From an uncultured Bacteroidales bacterium (GTDB taxonomy: Bacteria; Bacteroidota; Bacteroidia; Bacteroidales; Muribaculaceae), in assembly GCA_902784675.1 (NCBI GenBank), contig CACZVR010000027.1:1-42457 (forward strand): a stretch of 42,457 nt of DNA, read 5' to 3'. The notes beneath the pieces are model-generated. The model was not told the origin of the DNA. It did not search any database and saw nothing but the letters and a program-made list of their open reading frames with translations. A program made the translations under genes and the position numbers. Positions 20,218-29,149 of the stretch are shown piece after piece (positions within the stretch are counted from its first letter, which is position 1; each line of letters begins with the position of its first letter).

Positions 20218-22046
20218 TTATTCTTCTTGCGGTAATCGGCGGCATACATGGCGTCAATCAGCGGGCGATAACGCTTGTTGATGACGGCACGCTTGATTTT
20301 CAGCGTGTTGGTCAACTCACCGCTCTCCATGGTGAAAGCCTTGGGCAGCAGCACAAAGCGCTTGATCTGCTCATAGGATGCCAAGTCTTTCTGGTAGTCG
20401 TTGATGCGCGATTCCATCATCTTGTGGATCTCGGGGTTGTTCACCAGATCTTCGATGCTGCGGTGCTCGATGTGCTTCTTGTCGGCATAGGCCTTCAACT
20501 CCTCAAAATCGGGCACGATGAGCGCCGACACATATTTGCGTCCGTCGCCGATGATGGTGACTTGTTCAATGAATTTGTCTTGGCCCAGCAGCGTCTCGAG
20601 CACTTGCGGGGCAATGTATTTGCCGTTGCTGGTCTTGAACAGGTCTTTGAGGCGCTCGGTGAGGATGAGCTCGCCTGTCGGGGCAATCTCGCCGCAGTCG
20701 CCAGTGTGGAACCAACCGTCGGCATCGATGGCCTCGGCAGTTTCTGTCGGCTTGTTATAGTAGCCTTTCATCACCGTGGGACCCTTGACAAGAATCTCGT
20801 TCTTGTCACCGATTTTCACCTGGATGCTCGAGATGGGCATACCGATGGTGCCCAGGGTCCATTCGCCGGGTTTGAAGAAGCTCACCGAGGCGTTCGTCTC
20901 GCTCAGGCCGTAGCCGATGCAGATGTTGATGCCCACGGCGTGCAGGAACTCGGTGATGTTGTCACTGAGCATCGCGCCGGCGGTGGGGAACATCTTGCCG
21001 TCAACAACACCGATGGCGCCACGCAGTTTTTTGAACACCTTCTTCTCGAAATACTGGTATTGGCGCTCGATGACAGCGGGAGCTTTCTTGCCCACGCGGG
21101 CATATTTCATGTTGCGTGTCTTGCCCACGCGGATGGCTTGCTTGACCATCATGCGCACCACTGGCTTGGCATGGGCCAGGTTGTCGTTGATGGCGGTATA
21201 GACTTTCTCCCAGAAACGCGGCACGCTGCACATGTAATTGGGCTGCACCTCCTTGACTGCGCGCTGAATCTCCTTGGGATTGTAATTGATGGCTACACGG
21301 ATGCCAGTGCACAGGCACACCATCGTCCATCCCAGCTCGAAGACGTGACTGAAGGGCAAGAAACTCAGTGAGATGTCGGTTTTGTCATCGATGTAGTCAA
21401 AGCGCTCGATGTGTGCGTCCATGGCGGCGTTCATGTTGCTGTGCATGAGCATCACGCCTTTGGGCACACCGGTGGTTCCTGAGGTGTAGATGAGGTACAT
21501 GATATCCTCGGGGATGCCGGCTTGTTTGCGCTTCTCGATTTGGTCTGTCACCTCTTTGCCCAATTTGTCTCCCGTGGCAAGGAATTCTGCCCAAGTGAGG
21601 GTGGTCTTGTCACCCTTGTCGCGCTTCACGCCTGGATGGAGGGTGACGATGAACTTGAGGGTGGGGCAGTCGTTGATGATTTGACGGGCAATGTCATACT
21701 GGCCCTGATCTCCTGTGAACAGGATTGTGGCGCCCGAATCATTGACAATATAGGCAGCCTCGTCCTTGCTGCTGGTGGCATAAATGGGAACCGGAATTGC
21801 GCGGTTGTAGAACGCGGCGAAGTGGGTGATGAGAATCTCGGGGCAGTTTTGTGTGAACAGGCACACACGGCCTTGCTCCTCCACACCGTTGACAAACAGG
21901 GCGCCAGCGGCACGCTCGATCTGTTCGGCGAAACCGTTCCACGTCAAGGAGGACCACACTTGGGTTTCATAGTCGCGGAAACGCAGTGCCTCCCGCTCGC
22001 CATACTTGGCTCGCTGCTCGGGTATGAGTTTGACAAATCTATTCAT
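20199..22046 (-). CDS. Long-chain acyl-CoA synthetase (AMP-forming)
   Basis: Activates fatty acids to acyl-CoA through an acyl-adenylate. About 615 residues from MNRFVKLIPEQRAKYG. ANL-superfamily motifs are clear: the P-loop YTSGTTGVPKGVM, the YGLSETNAS motif, and WFHTGDCGEIAPTGELILTERLKDLFKTSNGKYI, including the hinge and C-terminal domain entry. The frame is open further upstream to 22202, but the -7 box at 22099-22106 and the alignment of MNRF with family N-termini favour 22046. It resembles FadD15-like bacterial and Bacteroidetes long-chain synthetases. prfB follows downstream on the same strand. Confidence 0.93.
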   Translation of the reverse strand: MNRFVKLIPEQRAKYGEREALRFRDYETQVWSSLTWNGFAEQIERAAGALFVNGVEEQGRVCLFTQNCPEILITHFAAFYNRAIPVPIYATSSKDEAAYIVNDSGATILFTGDQGQYDIARQIINDCPTLKFIVTLHPGVKRDKGDKTTLTWAEFLATGDKLGKEVTDQIEKRKQAGIPEDIMYLIYTSGTTGVPKGVMLMHSNMNAAMDAHIERFDYIDDKTDISLSFLPFSHVFELGWTMVCLCTGIRVAINYNPKEIQRAVKEVQPNYMCSVPRFWEKVYTAINDNLAHAKPVVRMMVKQAIRVGKTRNMKYARVGKKAPAVIERQYQYFEKKVFKKLRGAIGVVDGKMFPTAGAMLSDNITEFLHAVGINICIGYGLSETNASVSFFKPGEWTLGTIGMPISSIQVKIGDKNEILVKGPTVMKGYYNKPTETAEAIDADGWFHTGDCGEIAPTGELILTERLKDLFKTSNGKYIAPQVLETLLGQDKFIEQVTIIGDGRKYVSALIVPDFEELKAYADKKHIEHRSIEDLVNNPEIHKMMESRINDYQKDLASYEQIKRFVLLPKAFTMESGELTNTLKIKRAVINKRYRPLIDAMYAADYRKKNKSAEIG

Positions 22047-22098
22047 AGGCCAATATGTTTTGATTTCGAGTCGTGGGTTTGAAAGGGTTATCAATCTG

Positions 22099-22106
22099 CA
22101 AAGATA
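22099..22106 (-). promoter_or_regulatory. Acyl-CoA synthetase -7 box
   Basis: Minus strand TATCTTTG followed by C, giving a leader of about 45-50 nt to the ATG at 22046. No -33 TTG seen. Confidence 0.55.
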
Positions 22107-22199
22107 ATAAAAAATGAGTACATAATCCATACCCGTCACCGAAAACGTCAATATTTTACCTTGAGACTGGGACAAAATAGACCAAAAAGCACATGAAAA

Positions 22200-22243
22200 C
22201 AAGTTAGATTTTTGTTAGAGGCTTATTTGAATAAACCAATGGT
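22200..22243 (+). promoter_or_regulatory. Candidate sus regulator site upstream of amylase
   Basis: CAAGTTAGATTTT at 22200-22212 is identical to 25963-25975 upstream of susC. Each starts exactly 115 bp before the T of its -7 box. A nearby palindromic ACCAATGGT lies at 22235-22243. Binding by the SusR-like protein is inference. Confidence 0.5.
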
Positions 22244-22314
22244 TTTTAGTGGTTTGTGAGTTAATCATGTTTAGATTTTTGGTTTGAAGCGCAGCGCGAT
22301 GTGTTTTTTATATG

Positions 22315-22322
22315 TACCTTTG
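22315..22322 (+). promoter_or_regulatory. Amylase -7 box
   Basis: TACCTTTG, 34 bp before the chosen ATG at 22357. An earlier in-frame ATG at 22312 overlaps this box and cannot be the start. No good -33, as expected for an activator-dependent promoter. Confidence 0.65.
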
Positions 22323-22356
22323 TGAAAAATCAAACCGAAAAAACGTGATAACCGAA

Positions 22357-24240
22357 ATGAAACGAATTCTGACTATCTCCATTCTGATGATGGTGGCGTT
22401 GTTCTCGACGGCGGCCGTTTATGAGCCCTCGTTGACGAGCGATAGCGAGGTGTGTGTGTTCTTCGAAGCCAACAGTACCGTGACCGATACGCCCAAACTC
22501 TGGGTGTGGGCCGGTAATACCGATGGTGCTAACTATGTGGGCACCTCATGGCCTGGTGCCGCAATGACCTACATGGGTGACTCCCAAAGCGGCAACAAGA
22601 TATTCAAGTGGACCTACACGGGTTCGCTGGCAATGCCCACAGGATTGATTTTCACATGGAACAACGAGGGCGGACGTGTGGATGGCACCTTTACCAACCA
22701 TGGCTACTATGTGATGGGTCAGCTCACCAAGATCATCGGGGCAGGGGAGAGCACCTTTGTTCCCAATCAGCATGTCATCTACGAGCTTGACCTTTATAAC
22801 TTCACGAGCACGGGCAAGTTGAATGCCGCCCGCGATCGTTTGGACTACCTCAAGGACCTGGGCGTTGACATCATCTGGCTCATGCCCATTCATCCCCGTG
22901 GCATCCTGGGGCGCATCGGCTCGCTGGGCAGCCCCTATGCTCCTCGTGACTACTATGCGGTGAACAGCGACTTCGGCACGCTTGCCGACTTGCAGGCGTT
23001 TGTCGCTGCTGCCCATCAGCGCGGCATGCAGGTGTGGCTCGACTGGGTGGCTAACCACACTGCCAAGGATAACGTGTGGATCACCCAGCATCGCGACTAT
23101 TACAATTCCACTCTGATCAGCCCCAACGGCTACAACGATGTCTATCAGCTGGATTACAGCAAGGAGGCGACCCAAGTGGCGATGATCGAGGCGATGGAAT
23201 ACTGGATTGACGCAGCCGATATCGACGGTTTCCGTTGCGACTACATCAGCAGCAACACCATTCCCACTGCATTTTGGACCCGTGCCATCAAGGCTTTGAA
23301 AGAATACAAGCCTGGCAAGACCATCACCATGCTGGGCGAGGGCGACATGGCTAACAGCGTTCCACGCCTGCTCGTGTGCGGTTGGGACTATGACTATGCT
23401 TGGGGCTTCCAGTCGGGGCTGGTAAACAACAAGAATAACCCCGCTGGTGTGCTTTCACAGTGCCGCAACCTGGTGAGTGACTTGCGCTTCATTGACATCA
23501 GCCGCATGGTTTACCTCACCAACCATGACCAGAACTACAACAGTTCAATGTCGACACAGTATGGCAACAACGCCTATGCCTTCACAGTGCTCACGTTCAC
23601 CCTCTACGGCATGCCCATGCTCTACAACGGTCAGGAAACGGGTTACCTGATGAACCGCAAACTGGACTATTTCAACCGCACCCCCATCAACTGGAACACG
23701 GTCGACAGCAAGATGTTGAACACTGTCAAGGCGCTCACAGCGCTCAAGCACAGCTGTGACGCCCTCATCGACAATGGCGACCGCGCCAGCGAGGTGACCT
23801 TCCTCAACACGGGCAACAATAATCTGCTCGCTTTTACCCGCCACCACAACGACCAGACTGCGCTGGTTGTCCTCAACCTGGGTTCGAGTACGGTCAACAC
23901 CGTCGTGACGGGTCTCGAGGCAGGTGAGTGGAAACTGGCCATCGATGTGGATAACATCGCCGCCGGCTTGACCGCAACGCCGGTGAACCTGAACGCCACC
24001 CAGAGTTTCTCGTTGCCCGCCGGAGGATATAAAGTATATTACAAAGGTGAGCCTGCCAGCGACGTTTTGGTTGGCGACGTGAACCGCGATGGCGAGGTCA
24101 ACATCGGCGATGTGACGATGCTCATCAGCATCATTTTGAGCGAGAACGCCGATGCTGATTCAGTGGCCGACGTGAATTGTGACGGCGAGATCAATATCGG
24201 TGATTTGCAGGCGGTAATCAAAATCATATTGAAGAACTAA
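22357..24240 (+). CDS. Secreted GH13 alpha-amylase with starch-binding module and dockerin-like tail
   Basis: Hydrolyses alpha-1,4-glucan outside or in the envelope. 627 residues. The signal peptide (MKRILTISILMMVALFSTAA) has no lipobox. Residues about 30-130 resemble a CBM26-like starch-binding module (LWVWAGNTDGANY, FTWNNEGGRVDGTF). The GH13 barrel follows with all four conserved regions: LDWVANHT (Asp229), DGFRCDYI (nucleophile Asp295), MLGEGD (acid/base Glu328) and TNHDQN (Asp391). The C-terminus carries two dockerin-type loops, DVNRDGEVNIGD and DVNCDGEINIGD. Only 22 bp separate it from the regulator gene, so they should be co-transcribed. It plays the part SusA/SusG play in the B. thetaiotaomicron system, but with a different module set. 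Confidence 0.93.
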   Translation: MKRILTISILMMVALFSTAAVYEPSLTSDSEVCVFFEANSTVTDTPKLWVWAGNTDGANYVGTSWPGAAMTYMGDSQSGNKIFKWTYTGSLAMPTGLIFTWNNEGGRVDGTFTNHGYYVMGQLTKIIGAGESTFVPNQHVIYELDLYNFTSTGKLNAARDRLDYLKDLGVDIIWLMPIHPRGILGRIGSLGSPYAPRDYYAVNSDFGTLADLQAFVAAAHQRGMQVWLDWVANHTAKDNVWITQHRDYYNSTLISPNGYNDVYQLDYSKEATQVAMIEAMEYWIDAADIDGFRCDYISSNTIPTAFWTRAIKALKEYKPGKTITMLGEGDMANSVPRLLVCGWDYDYAWGFQSGLVNNKNNPAGVLSQCRNLVSDLRFIDISRMVYLTNHDQNYNSSMSTQYGNNAYAFTVLTFTLYGMPMLYNGQETGYLMNRKLDYFNRTPINWNTVDSKMLNTVKALTALKHSCDALIDNGDRASEVTFLNTGNNNLLAFTRHHNDQTALVVLNLGSSTVNTVVTGLEAGEWKLAIDVDNIAAGLTATPVNLNATQSFSLPAGGYKVYYKGEPASDVLVGDVNRDGEVNIGDVTMLISIILSENADADSVADVNCDGEINIGDLQAVIKIILKN

Positions 24241-24262
24241 CCGTTTTTTTCGATTTTAGGGC

Positions 24263-25912
24263 ATGAACAGAATCTTTAAAAAATGGCTGATGCTCACAGT
24301 GCTGGCGGTGATGACTGTCGCCACAGCGCTGGCGGTGCCACAGAGCGAATTCCGCCGTTTGGACAGCCTGATTGCTGTTCAAACGCAACTCATCGCCGCC
24401 AAGGAGGCACGCCTCGTCCAGATGAAGGCCGATTTGTCTGATTTGCGCACCTCCATCGAGCGCTATCAGGCGATGAGGCGACTCTATGAGGAGTATTCTG
24501 CCTACCAGTATGATTCGGCCTATGCCTATGTGAGCAACTGCATCCGCTTTGCCGATGAAATGGGCGATGTCGCACTGCAGAACGAGAGCCGCCTCAACCT
24601 GGCGCACATCTTGTCCACTGCCTGTTTGATGGAGCAGGCACGCGAAGTGTTGGGACAGATCGACACCACTCGCTTGACATCGGCCCAACTCATCCAGTTC
24701 CATCGCACCCGTGCCGACTTGCTCATCTACCAGGCCGAGTACATGCAGGGCTCACAGTTTGCCGACACTTTTGTCCAGCAACTCATTGCCCTGCGTCGCC
24801 GCATCATGACCATCGATGTGCCCCGTGACAACCTCAGCTACCAGCTCACCCAGGCCGAGTGTTATGACGACGACCGGCAGCAACAGCAGGCCATTGACTT
24901 GCTGGCCAAGTTGTTGCCCGACTACCATAGCGGTGACCGCATCTACTCGATCATCACCAGCATGATGTCGTTCTACTATTCCAAGATGGGCGACAAGGAA
25001 AACCAGATGCGCTACCTCATCAAGAGCGCCGAGAGCGATCTGGAGGGCTGCATCCGCGAGAACACGTCCTTGAGGACGATTGCCGACCGCTTGTTCGACG
25101 AGGGCGATATCGACCGCGCCTACCGTTACATGAGACTGGCGGTGGACGATGCCAACTTCTACGGGACGCGCCTTCGCAACATCCAGTCATCACGCATCGT
25201 CCCCAAGATTCTGGAAGCCTACCAGACCAAGCAGGACCGCAACCGCCGCAACATGATGTGGTTGCTGGGCATCATCTCGGTCATCGCCTTGATGCTCGTG
25301 TGTGGCGTCATCGCCATCTACCAGCTGCTCAAGCGCTATCGTCGCCTGAATGAGCAGAAGAAGGCCATCAACGAACAGCTTCGCCAGGTCAATGCCCAGT
25401 TGGGCGACACCGTCGGACGCTTGAACGAGAGCAACAGCCTGTTGCAGGAGCGCGAGAAACTCAAGGAGGAGTACATCGCCCGTTTCCTTGCCTTGTCAAG
25501 CCGATTCATCGATCGTGGCGAGGAGCAGCGCAAGGCTTTGTACCGCCTGCATCGCGACCGCAAGACCGAGGAACTGGCGCGTGAGCTCAAGAGTACGCAC
25601 TTCGGCAACGAGAATGCGCAGCTTTTCTACGAGAATTTCGATAACGCCTTCCTCAACATCTACCCCAACTTTGTGGATGAGGTGAACAAACTCCTGCACG
25701 AAGACGGCAAGATAGAGGTCAAGCAGGGCAAACGACTCACCACCGAGTCACGTGTGCTGGCGCTCATCCGCATCGGCATCACCGACAACCAGAGCATCGC
25801 CAACATCCTGCGTGCCAGCCTCACCACCATCTACACCTACCGCTCCAAGCTCAAGGCACGCGCCCTGAACAAGGACGAATTTGAATCTCAGGTCAAATCC
25901 ATCGATTATTGA
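24263..25912 (+). CDS. SusR-like membrane-spanning transcriptional regulator
   Basis: 549 residues. A signal/anchor segment (about 7-25) is followed by a helical periplasmic region with TPR-like repeats (YDSAYAYVSNCIRFADEMGD, QQQAIDLLAKLL), a transmembrane helix MWLLGIISVIALMLVCGVIAIY near residue 335, a coiled coil rich in N, Q and E, and a cytoplasmic domain ending in a LuxR-type helix-turn-helix (LTTESRVLALIRIGITDNQSIA, then TTIYTYRSKLKARA). This fits the DUF6377-type regulators and the architecture reported for SusR. It probably senses maltooligosaccharide in the periplasm and activates the locus. The call as SusR rests on layout and position, not on a database match. Confidence 0.75.
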   Translation: MNRIFKKWLMLTVLAVMTVATALAVPQSEFRRLDSLIAVQTQLIAAKEARLVQMKADLSDLRTSIERYQAMRRLYEEYSAYQYDSAYAYVSNCIRFADEMGDVALQNESRLNLAHILSTACLMEQAREVLGQIDTTRLTSAQLIQFHRTRADLLIYQAEYMQGSQFADTFVQQLIALRRRIMTIDVPRDNLSYQLTQAECYDDDRQQQQAIDLLAKLLPDYHSGDRIYSIITSMMSFYYSKMGDKENQMRYLIKSAESDLEGCIRENTSLRTIADRLFDEGDIDRAYRYMRLAVDDANFYGTRLRNIQSSRIVPKILEAYQTKQDRNRRNMMWLLGIISVIALMLVCGVIAIYQLLKRYRRLNEQKKAINEQLRQVNAQLGDTVGRLNESNSLLQEREKLKEEYIARFLALSSRFIDRGEEQRKALYRLHRDRKTEELARELKSTHFGNENAQLFYENFDNAFLNIYPNFVDEVNKLLHEDGKIEVKQGKRLTTESRVLALIRIGITDNQSIANILRASLTTIYTYRSKLKARALNKDEFESQVKSIDY

Positions 25913-25962
25913 CCCGGTTGGCGCCTTTGTCGGCTCATTTGGGCCCCGTTTCAGTTTTATAT

Positions 25963-26021
25963 CAAGTTAGATTTTACTGCACTGGTTTTCAGCTTTACTG
26001 TCTGATTACCAGTGCATTGGT
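25963..26021 (+). promoter_or_regulatory. Candidate regulator sites upstream of susC
   Basis: CAAGTTAGATTTT (25963-25975), shared with the amylase promoter at the same 115-bp offset, is followed by a perfect inverted repeat TGCACTGGT (25978-25986) / ACCAGTGCA (26008-26016), arm centres 30 bp apart. The right arm is part of a near-palindrome ACCAGTGCATTGGT (26008-26021). Position well upstream of the -7 box suits an activator. Confidence 0.5.
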
Positions 26022-26077
26022 TTTTGTTCAAATTTTGATTTGTGTTTGATGCTATTTTCTGGGCGGTTATTGCATGT

Positions 26078-26085
26078 TAATTTTG
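26078..26085 (+). promoter_or_regulatory. susC -7 box
   Basis: TAATTTTG followed by C, about 85 bp before the susC ATG. No TTG at the -33 distance. The remaining leader has no other clear element. Confidence 0.5.
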
Positions 26086-26169
26086 CAAAGTCCGATTGTT
26101 GTTACCCTGTATCGCAATGTGATTAAAAACATATTACCACATATATTTATTTACTAAATTTTATTGACA

Positions 26170-29127
26170 ATGAAGAAATGTAGAACAGGATTGCTGCAAC
26201 GCACGCTCATGTTGTGCGCTGCGCTGATGTTTGCCCTGGGCATTTCGGCACAGACCATGACCGTCACCGGACACATCGTGGATGAGAACGGCGAGGACTT
26301 GATCGGTGCCAGTGTTGCTGTCAAGGGCACTACGAACGGTAGCGTTACCGATTTTGATGGAAGATTCACCATCGAGAACGCTCCCAGTAACGGAACCCTG
26401 GTGATCTCTTACATTGGTTTTGAGACCCAGGAAGTGGCAATAAACGGCCAGAGTCATCACGAGATCACCCTCAACGAGGAGCGTTCGCAGCTCAACGAGG
26501 TTGTGGTCGTGGGTTACGGCTCGTTGGCCAAGAAGGAAATCTCTAGCTCGGTTGTGCAAATCGACAAGAAGCAGTTCAACCAGGGTGTTGCCAGCGACCC
26601 CCTCGCCCTCGTGGCAGGCAAGGTGGCTGGTCTGAATGTCAGCACTGCTGCTGCCGCCAACCCCAACTCGATGACTGACTTCCAGATTCGTGGTGCCGGC
26701 TCACTCACCGCCTCCAATGGCCCGCTCATCGTCATCGACGGCATCGCCGGTGGTGACCTGCGCAACATCGCCACTCAGGACGTGGAGAGCATCACAGTGC
26801 TCAAGGATGCCGGTTCGGCCGCCATCTATGGTACGCGTGGTGCCAATGGTGTCATCCTCGTGACTACCAAGAAGGGCGCTGGCGCTCCTGGCGTGACCAC
26901 GGTGACCTATGATAGCTACATCGCTGCCAACTTCGCCAAGCCCAAGCCCCGCATCCTCACGACCGAGGAGTTCCGCCGTTCACGCCGCGGCCAGGACTAT
27001 GGCGGCGACACCAACTGGTGGGATGAGATCACACGCCCCATGAGCTACAACCTCAACCAGTACCTCTCGATCGACAGCTCCACCAAGAACGGCTACTTCG
27101 GAGCCTCGGTGAACTACAAGCGTGGCAATGGTCTCGACATCGTGTCGGGCCGCGAGGAGTATGGCGCACGTTTCGTGGGCGAACAGCGTGTGCTGGACAA
27201 TTTCTTGCAGTTCAACGCTTCGCTCTCGGGACGCAAGGTGCACGAGAAATGGGGCAACGACGGTCTGTTCGACACCGCGTTGACCATGAACCCCACCATC
27301 CCCGTGTTCAACGAGGACGGCACCTACTATCAGCCCAACAGCCCCACCGACATTCACAACCCGGTGAACGACTTGAAGAACAACGTGAGCAACGGTGACC
27401 GCATCTATCTGCTGGGTAACGGTGACGTGAAGGTCAACCTCATCCAGAACGATCATCACTACTTGAACACCTCATTGAGCTATGCGTTGCAATACAACGA
27501 CTTGAAATCCAACTTCTACACTCCCAGCACCTCGAGCGAGAGCTACTGGAACGGCTATGCAGGTCGTGCCAACATCAACTACCAGAAGTGGTGGACCAAC
27601 CGCTTGGAATGGCTGGGCAACTACACGCTCACCCTCGATGACCATCAACTCAAGGCCGTTGTGGGCTACTCATGGGAGCGCACCCGCTGGGAGCAGAGTG
27701 GCAACGAGAACATGGGCTTCGTGTATGACAGCATGAACTACCATGGCATCGGCAACGGTATCTATCTGCGCGACGGTAAGGCCAACATGTGGGCTGGCTC
27801 CTCCGAGTCTACCCTCATCGGTTTTTTCGGCCGTTTGAACTATAACTACAGGGATATGCTGTTCGCCTCGGCGTCGATGCGCCGCGAGGGCAGCACCAAG
27901 TTCGGTGCCAACAAGAAGTGGGGTAACTTCCCCTCGGTGTCACTGGCTTGGGAAATCACCCGCACTCCGTTTGCCGAGGGTCTCTCGAACACCTTCCAGA
28001 GCTTGAAGCCCCGCATCTCCTACGGTGTGACTGGCCGCAGCGATTTCAATGCCTATCAGTCGCTCTCGACCTATAGCGGCTATGGTGCCTACTATATCGA
28101 TGGCGAGTGGGTTAACGGTTATGCCCCCTCGGTGAACGCCAACCCCGACCTGGCATGGGAGAAGTCAACCGCCTTTAACGTGGGTGTGGACTTCGTCGCA
28201 TTTGCCAGCCGTCTGCGTGGTAGCGTCGAGTACTATGACCGCCGTTCGCAAGATCTGCTTTACAACTACACCGCTCCGCAACCCCCGTTCATCTACAACT
28301 CGATTCTCGTGAACGTGGGTACTACCAAGAACACCGGTGTCGAGGTCGTGCTCGACTACGACGTACTGACCAACACCGCTGTCAAGTGGACCACCGGCAT
28401 CAACTGGAGCACCGGCAAGACCAAGCTCACCAAGCTTTCGAGCGATGTTTACCAGATGAGCTATCTGGACCTCTACCGCAAGCCCGGTGTGGGTACCAGC
28501 GAGTACTTCTTCCGCGTGGCCGAGGGCGGCCTCATCGGCCAGTACTACGGCTTTGAGCACGCCGGCCTCGACGAGAACGGCCTGTTCATGGTCTATGACA
28601 ACGACGGCAACGCTGTTCCCGCTGCTCAGGCCGATCCCGCCTGGAAGCGCAACATCGGCAATGGCGCTCCCAAGCACTTCCTCTCATGGACCAACACCTT
28701 CACTTGGAACAACTGGGACTTGAGCATGCTCATGCGTGGTGCCTTTGGTTACAAGATCTTCAACATGCGTCGCTATGGCATGGGTCTCAAGGGCTGCGGC
28801 ACCGACAACGTGCTGGCCAGTGCCTATACCGACTATGCCGACGTCAATGCTGGCGGTAGCATCATCTCGAGCTACTTCCTCGAGAAGGGCGACCATTTCA
28901 AGCTCGACAACGTCACCCTGGGCTACACCTTCATGCCCAAGAAGCGCAACCTGCTCGAGAGCATGCGCGTCTATCTGTCGGCCAAGAACCTGTTCACCCT
29001 CACGGGCTACAAGGGCAACGATCCCTCGATCGTTACCTCGACCGGCATCACTCCCGGTATTGACTCCAACAGCGCCTATCCCCAGGCCTTCCAGTTCACA
29101 CTGGGTGTAACCGTGCGTTTCCACTAA
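26170..29127 (+). CDS. susC: SusC-family TonB-dependent outer-membrane transporter
   Basis: Imports oligosaccharides across the outer membrane with TonB energy and works under its SusD lid. 985 residues. Signal peptide MKKCRTGLLQRTLMLCAALMFALGISAQ is followed by the carboxypeptidase-regulatory-like domain (VTGHIVDENGEDLIGASVAVKGT), a TonB-box-like LNEVVVVGYG, the SusC-signature plug (DIKNIATQD-like DLRNIATQDVESITVLKDAGSA then IYGTRGANGVILVTTKKG) and a large beta-barrel ending in FQFTLGVTVRFH. An in-frame TTG two codons upstream exists, but the ATG at 26170 is preferred. susD follows after 22 bp. Starch or maltooligosaccharide as substrate is inferred from the surrounding genes. Confidence 0.96.
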   Translation: MKKCRTGLLQRTLMLCAALMFALGISAQTMTVTGHIVDENGEDLIGASVAVKGTTNGSVTDFDGRFTIENAPSNGTLVISYIGFETQEVAINGQSHHEITLNEERSQLNEVVVVGYGSLAKKEISSSVVQIDKKQFNQGVASDPLALVAGKVAGLNVSTAAAANPNSMTDFQIRGAGSLTASNGPLIVIDGIAGGDLRNIATQDVESITVLKDAGSAAIYGTRGANGVILVTTKKGAGAPGVTTVTYDSYIAANFAKPKPRILTTEEFRRSRRGQDYGGDTNWWDEITRPMSYNLNQYLSIDSSTKNGYFGASVNYKRGNGLDIVSGREEYGARFVGEQRVLDNFLQFNASLSGRKVHEKWGNDGLFDTALTMNPTIPVFNEDGTYYQPNSPTDIHNPVNDLKNNVSNGDRIYLLGNGDVKVNLIQNDHHYLNTSLSYALQYNDLKSNFYTPSTSSESYWNGYAGRANINYQKWWTNRLEWLGNYTLTLDDHQLKAVVGYSWERTRWEQSGNENMGFVYDSMNYHGIGNGIYLRDGKANMWAGSSESTLIGFFGRLNYNYRDMLFASASMRREGSTKFGANKKWGNFPSVSLAWEITRTPFAEGLSNTFQSLKPRISYGVTGRSDFNAYQSLSTYSGYGAYYIDGEWVNGYAPSVNANPDLAWEKSTAFNVGVDFVAFASRLRGSVEYYDRRSQDLLYNYTAPQPPFIYNSILVNVGTTKNTGVEVVLDYDVLTNTAVKWTTGINWSTGKTKLTKLSSDVYQMSYLDLYRKPGVGTSEYFFRVAEGGLIGQYYGFEHAGLDENGLFMVYDNDGNAVPAAQADPAWKRNIGNGAPKHFLSWTNTFTWNNWDLSMLMRGAFGYKIFNMRRYGMGLKGCGTDNVLASAYTDYADVNAGGSIISSYFLEKGDHFKLDNVTLGYTFMPKKRNLLESMRVYLSAKNLFTLTGYKGNDPSIVTSTGITPGIDSNSAYPQAFQFTLGVTVRFH

Positions 29128-29149
29128 TCCATCAAAGAGATCAAAGATT

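Noticed and set aside
22312..22356. Amylase start at the ATG at 22312.
   Set aside because: It overlaps the -7 box and puts a charged stretch before the signal peptide; the ATG at 22357 fits.
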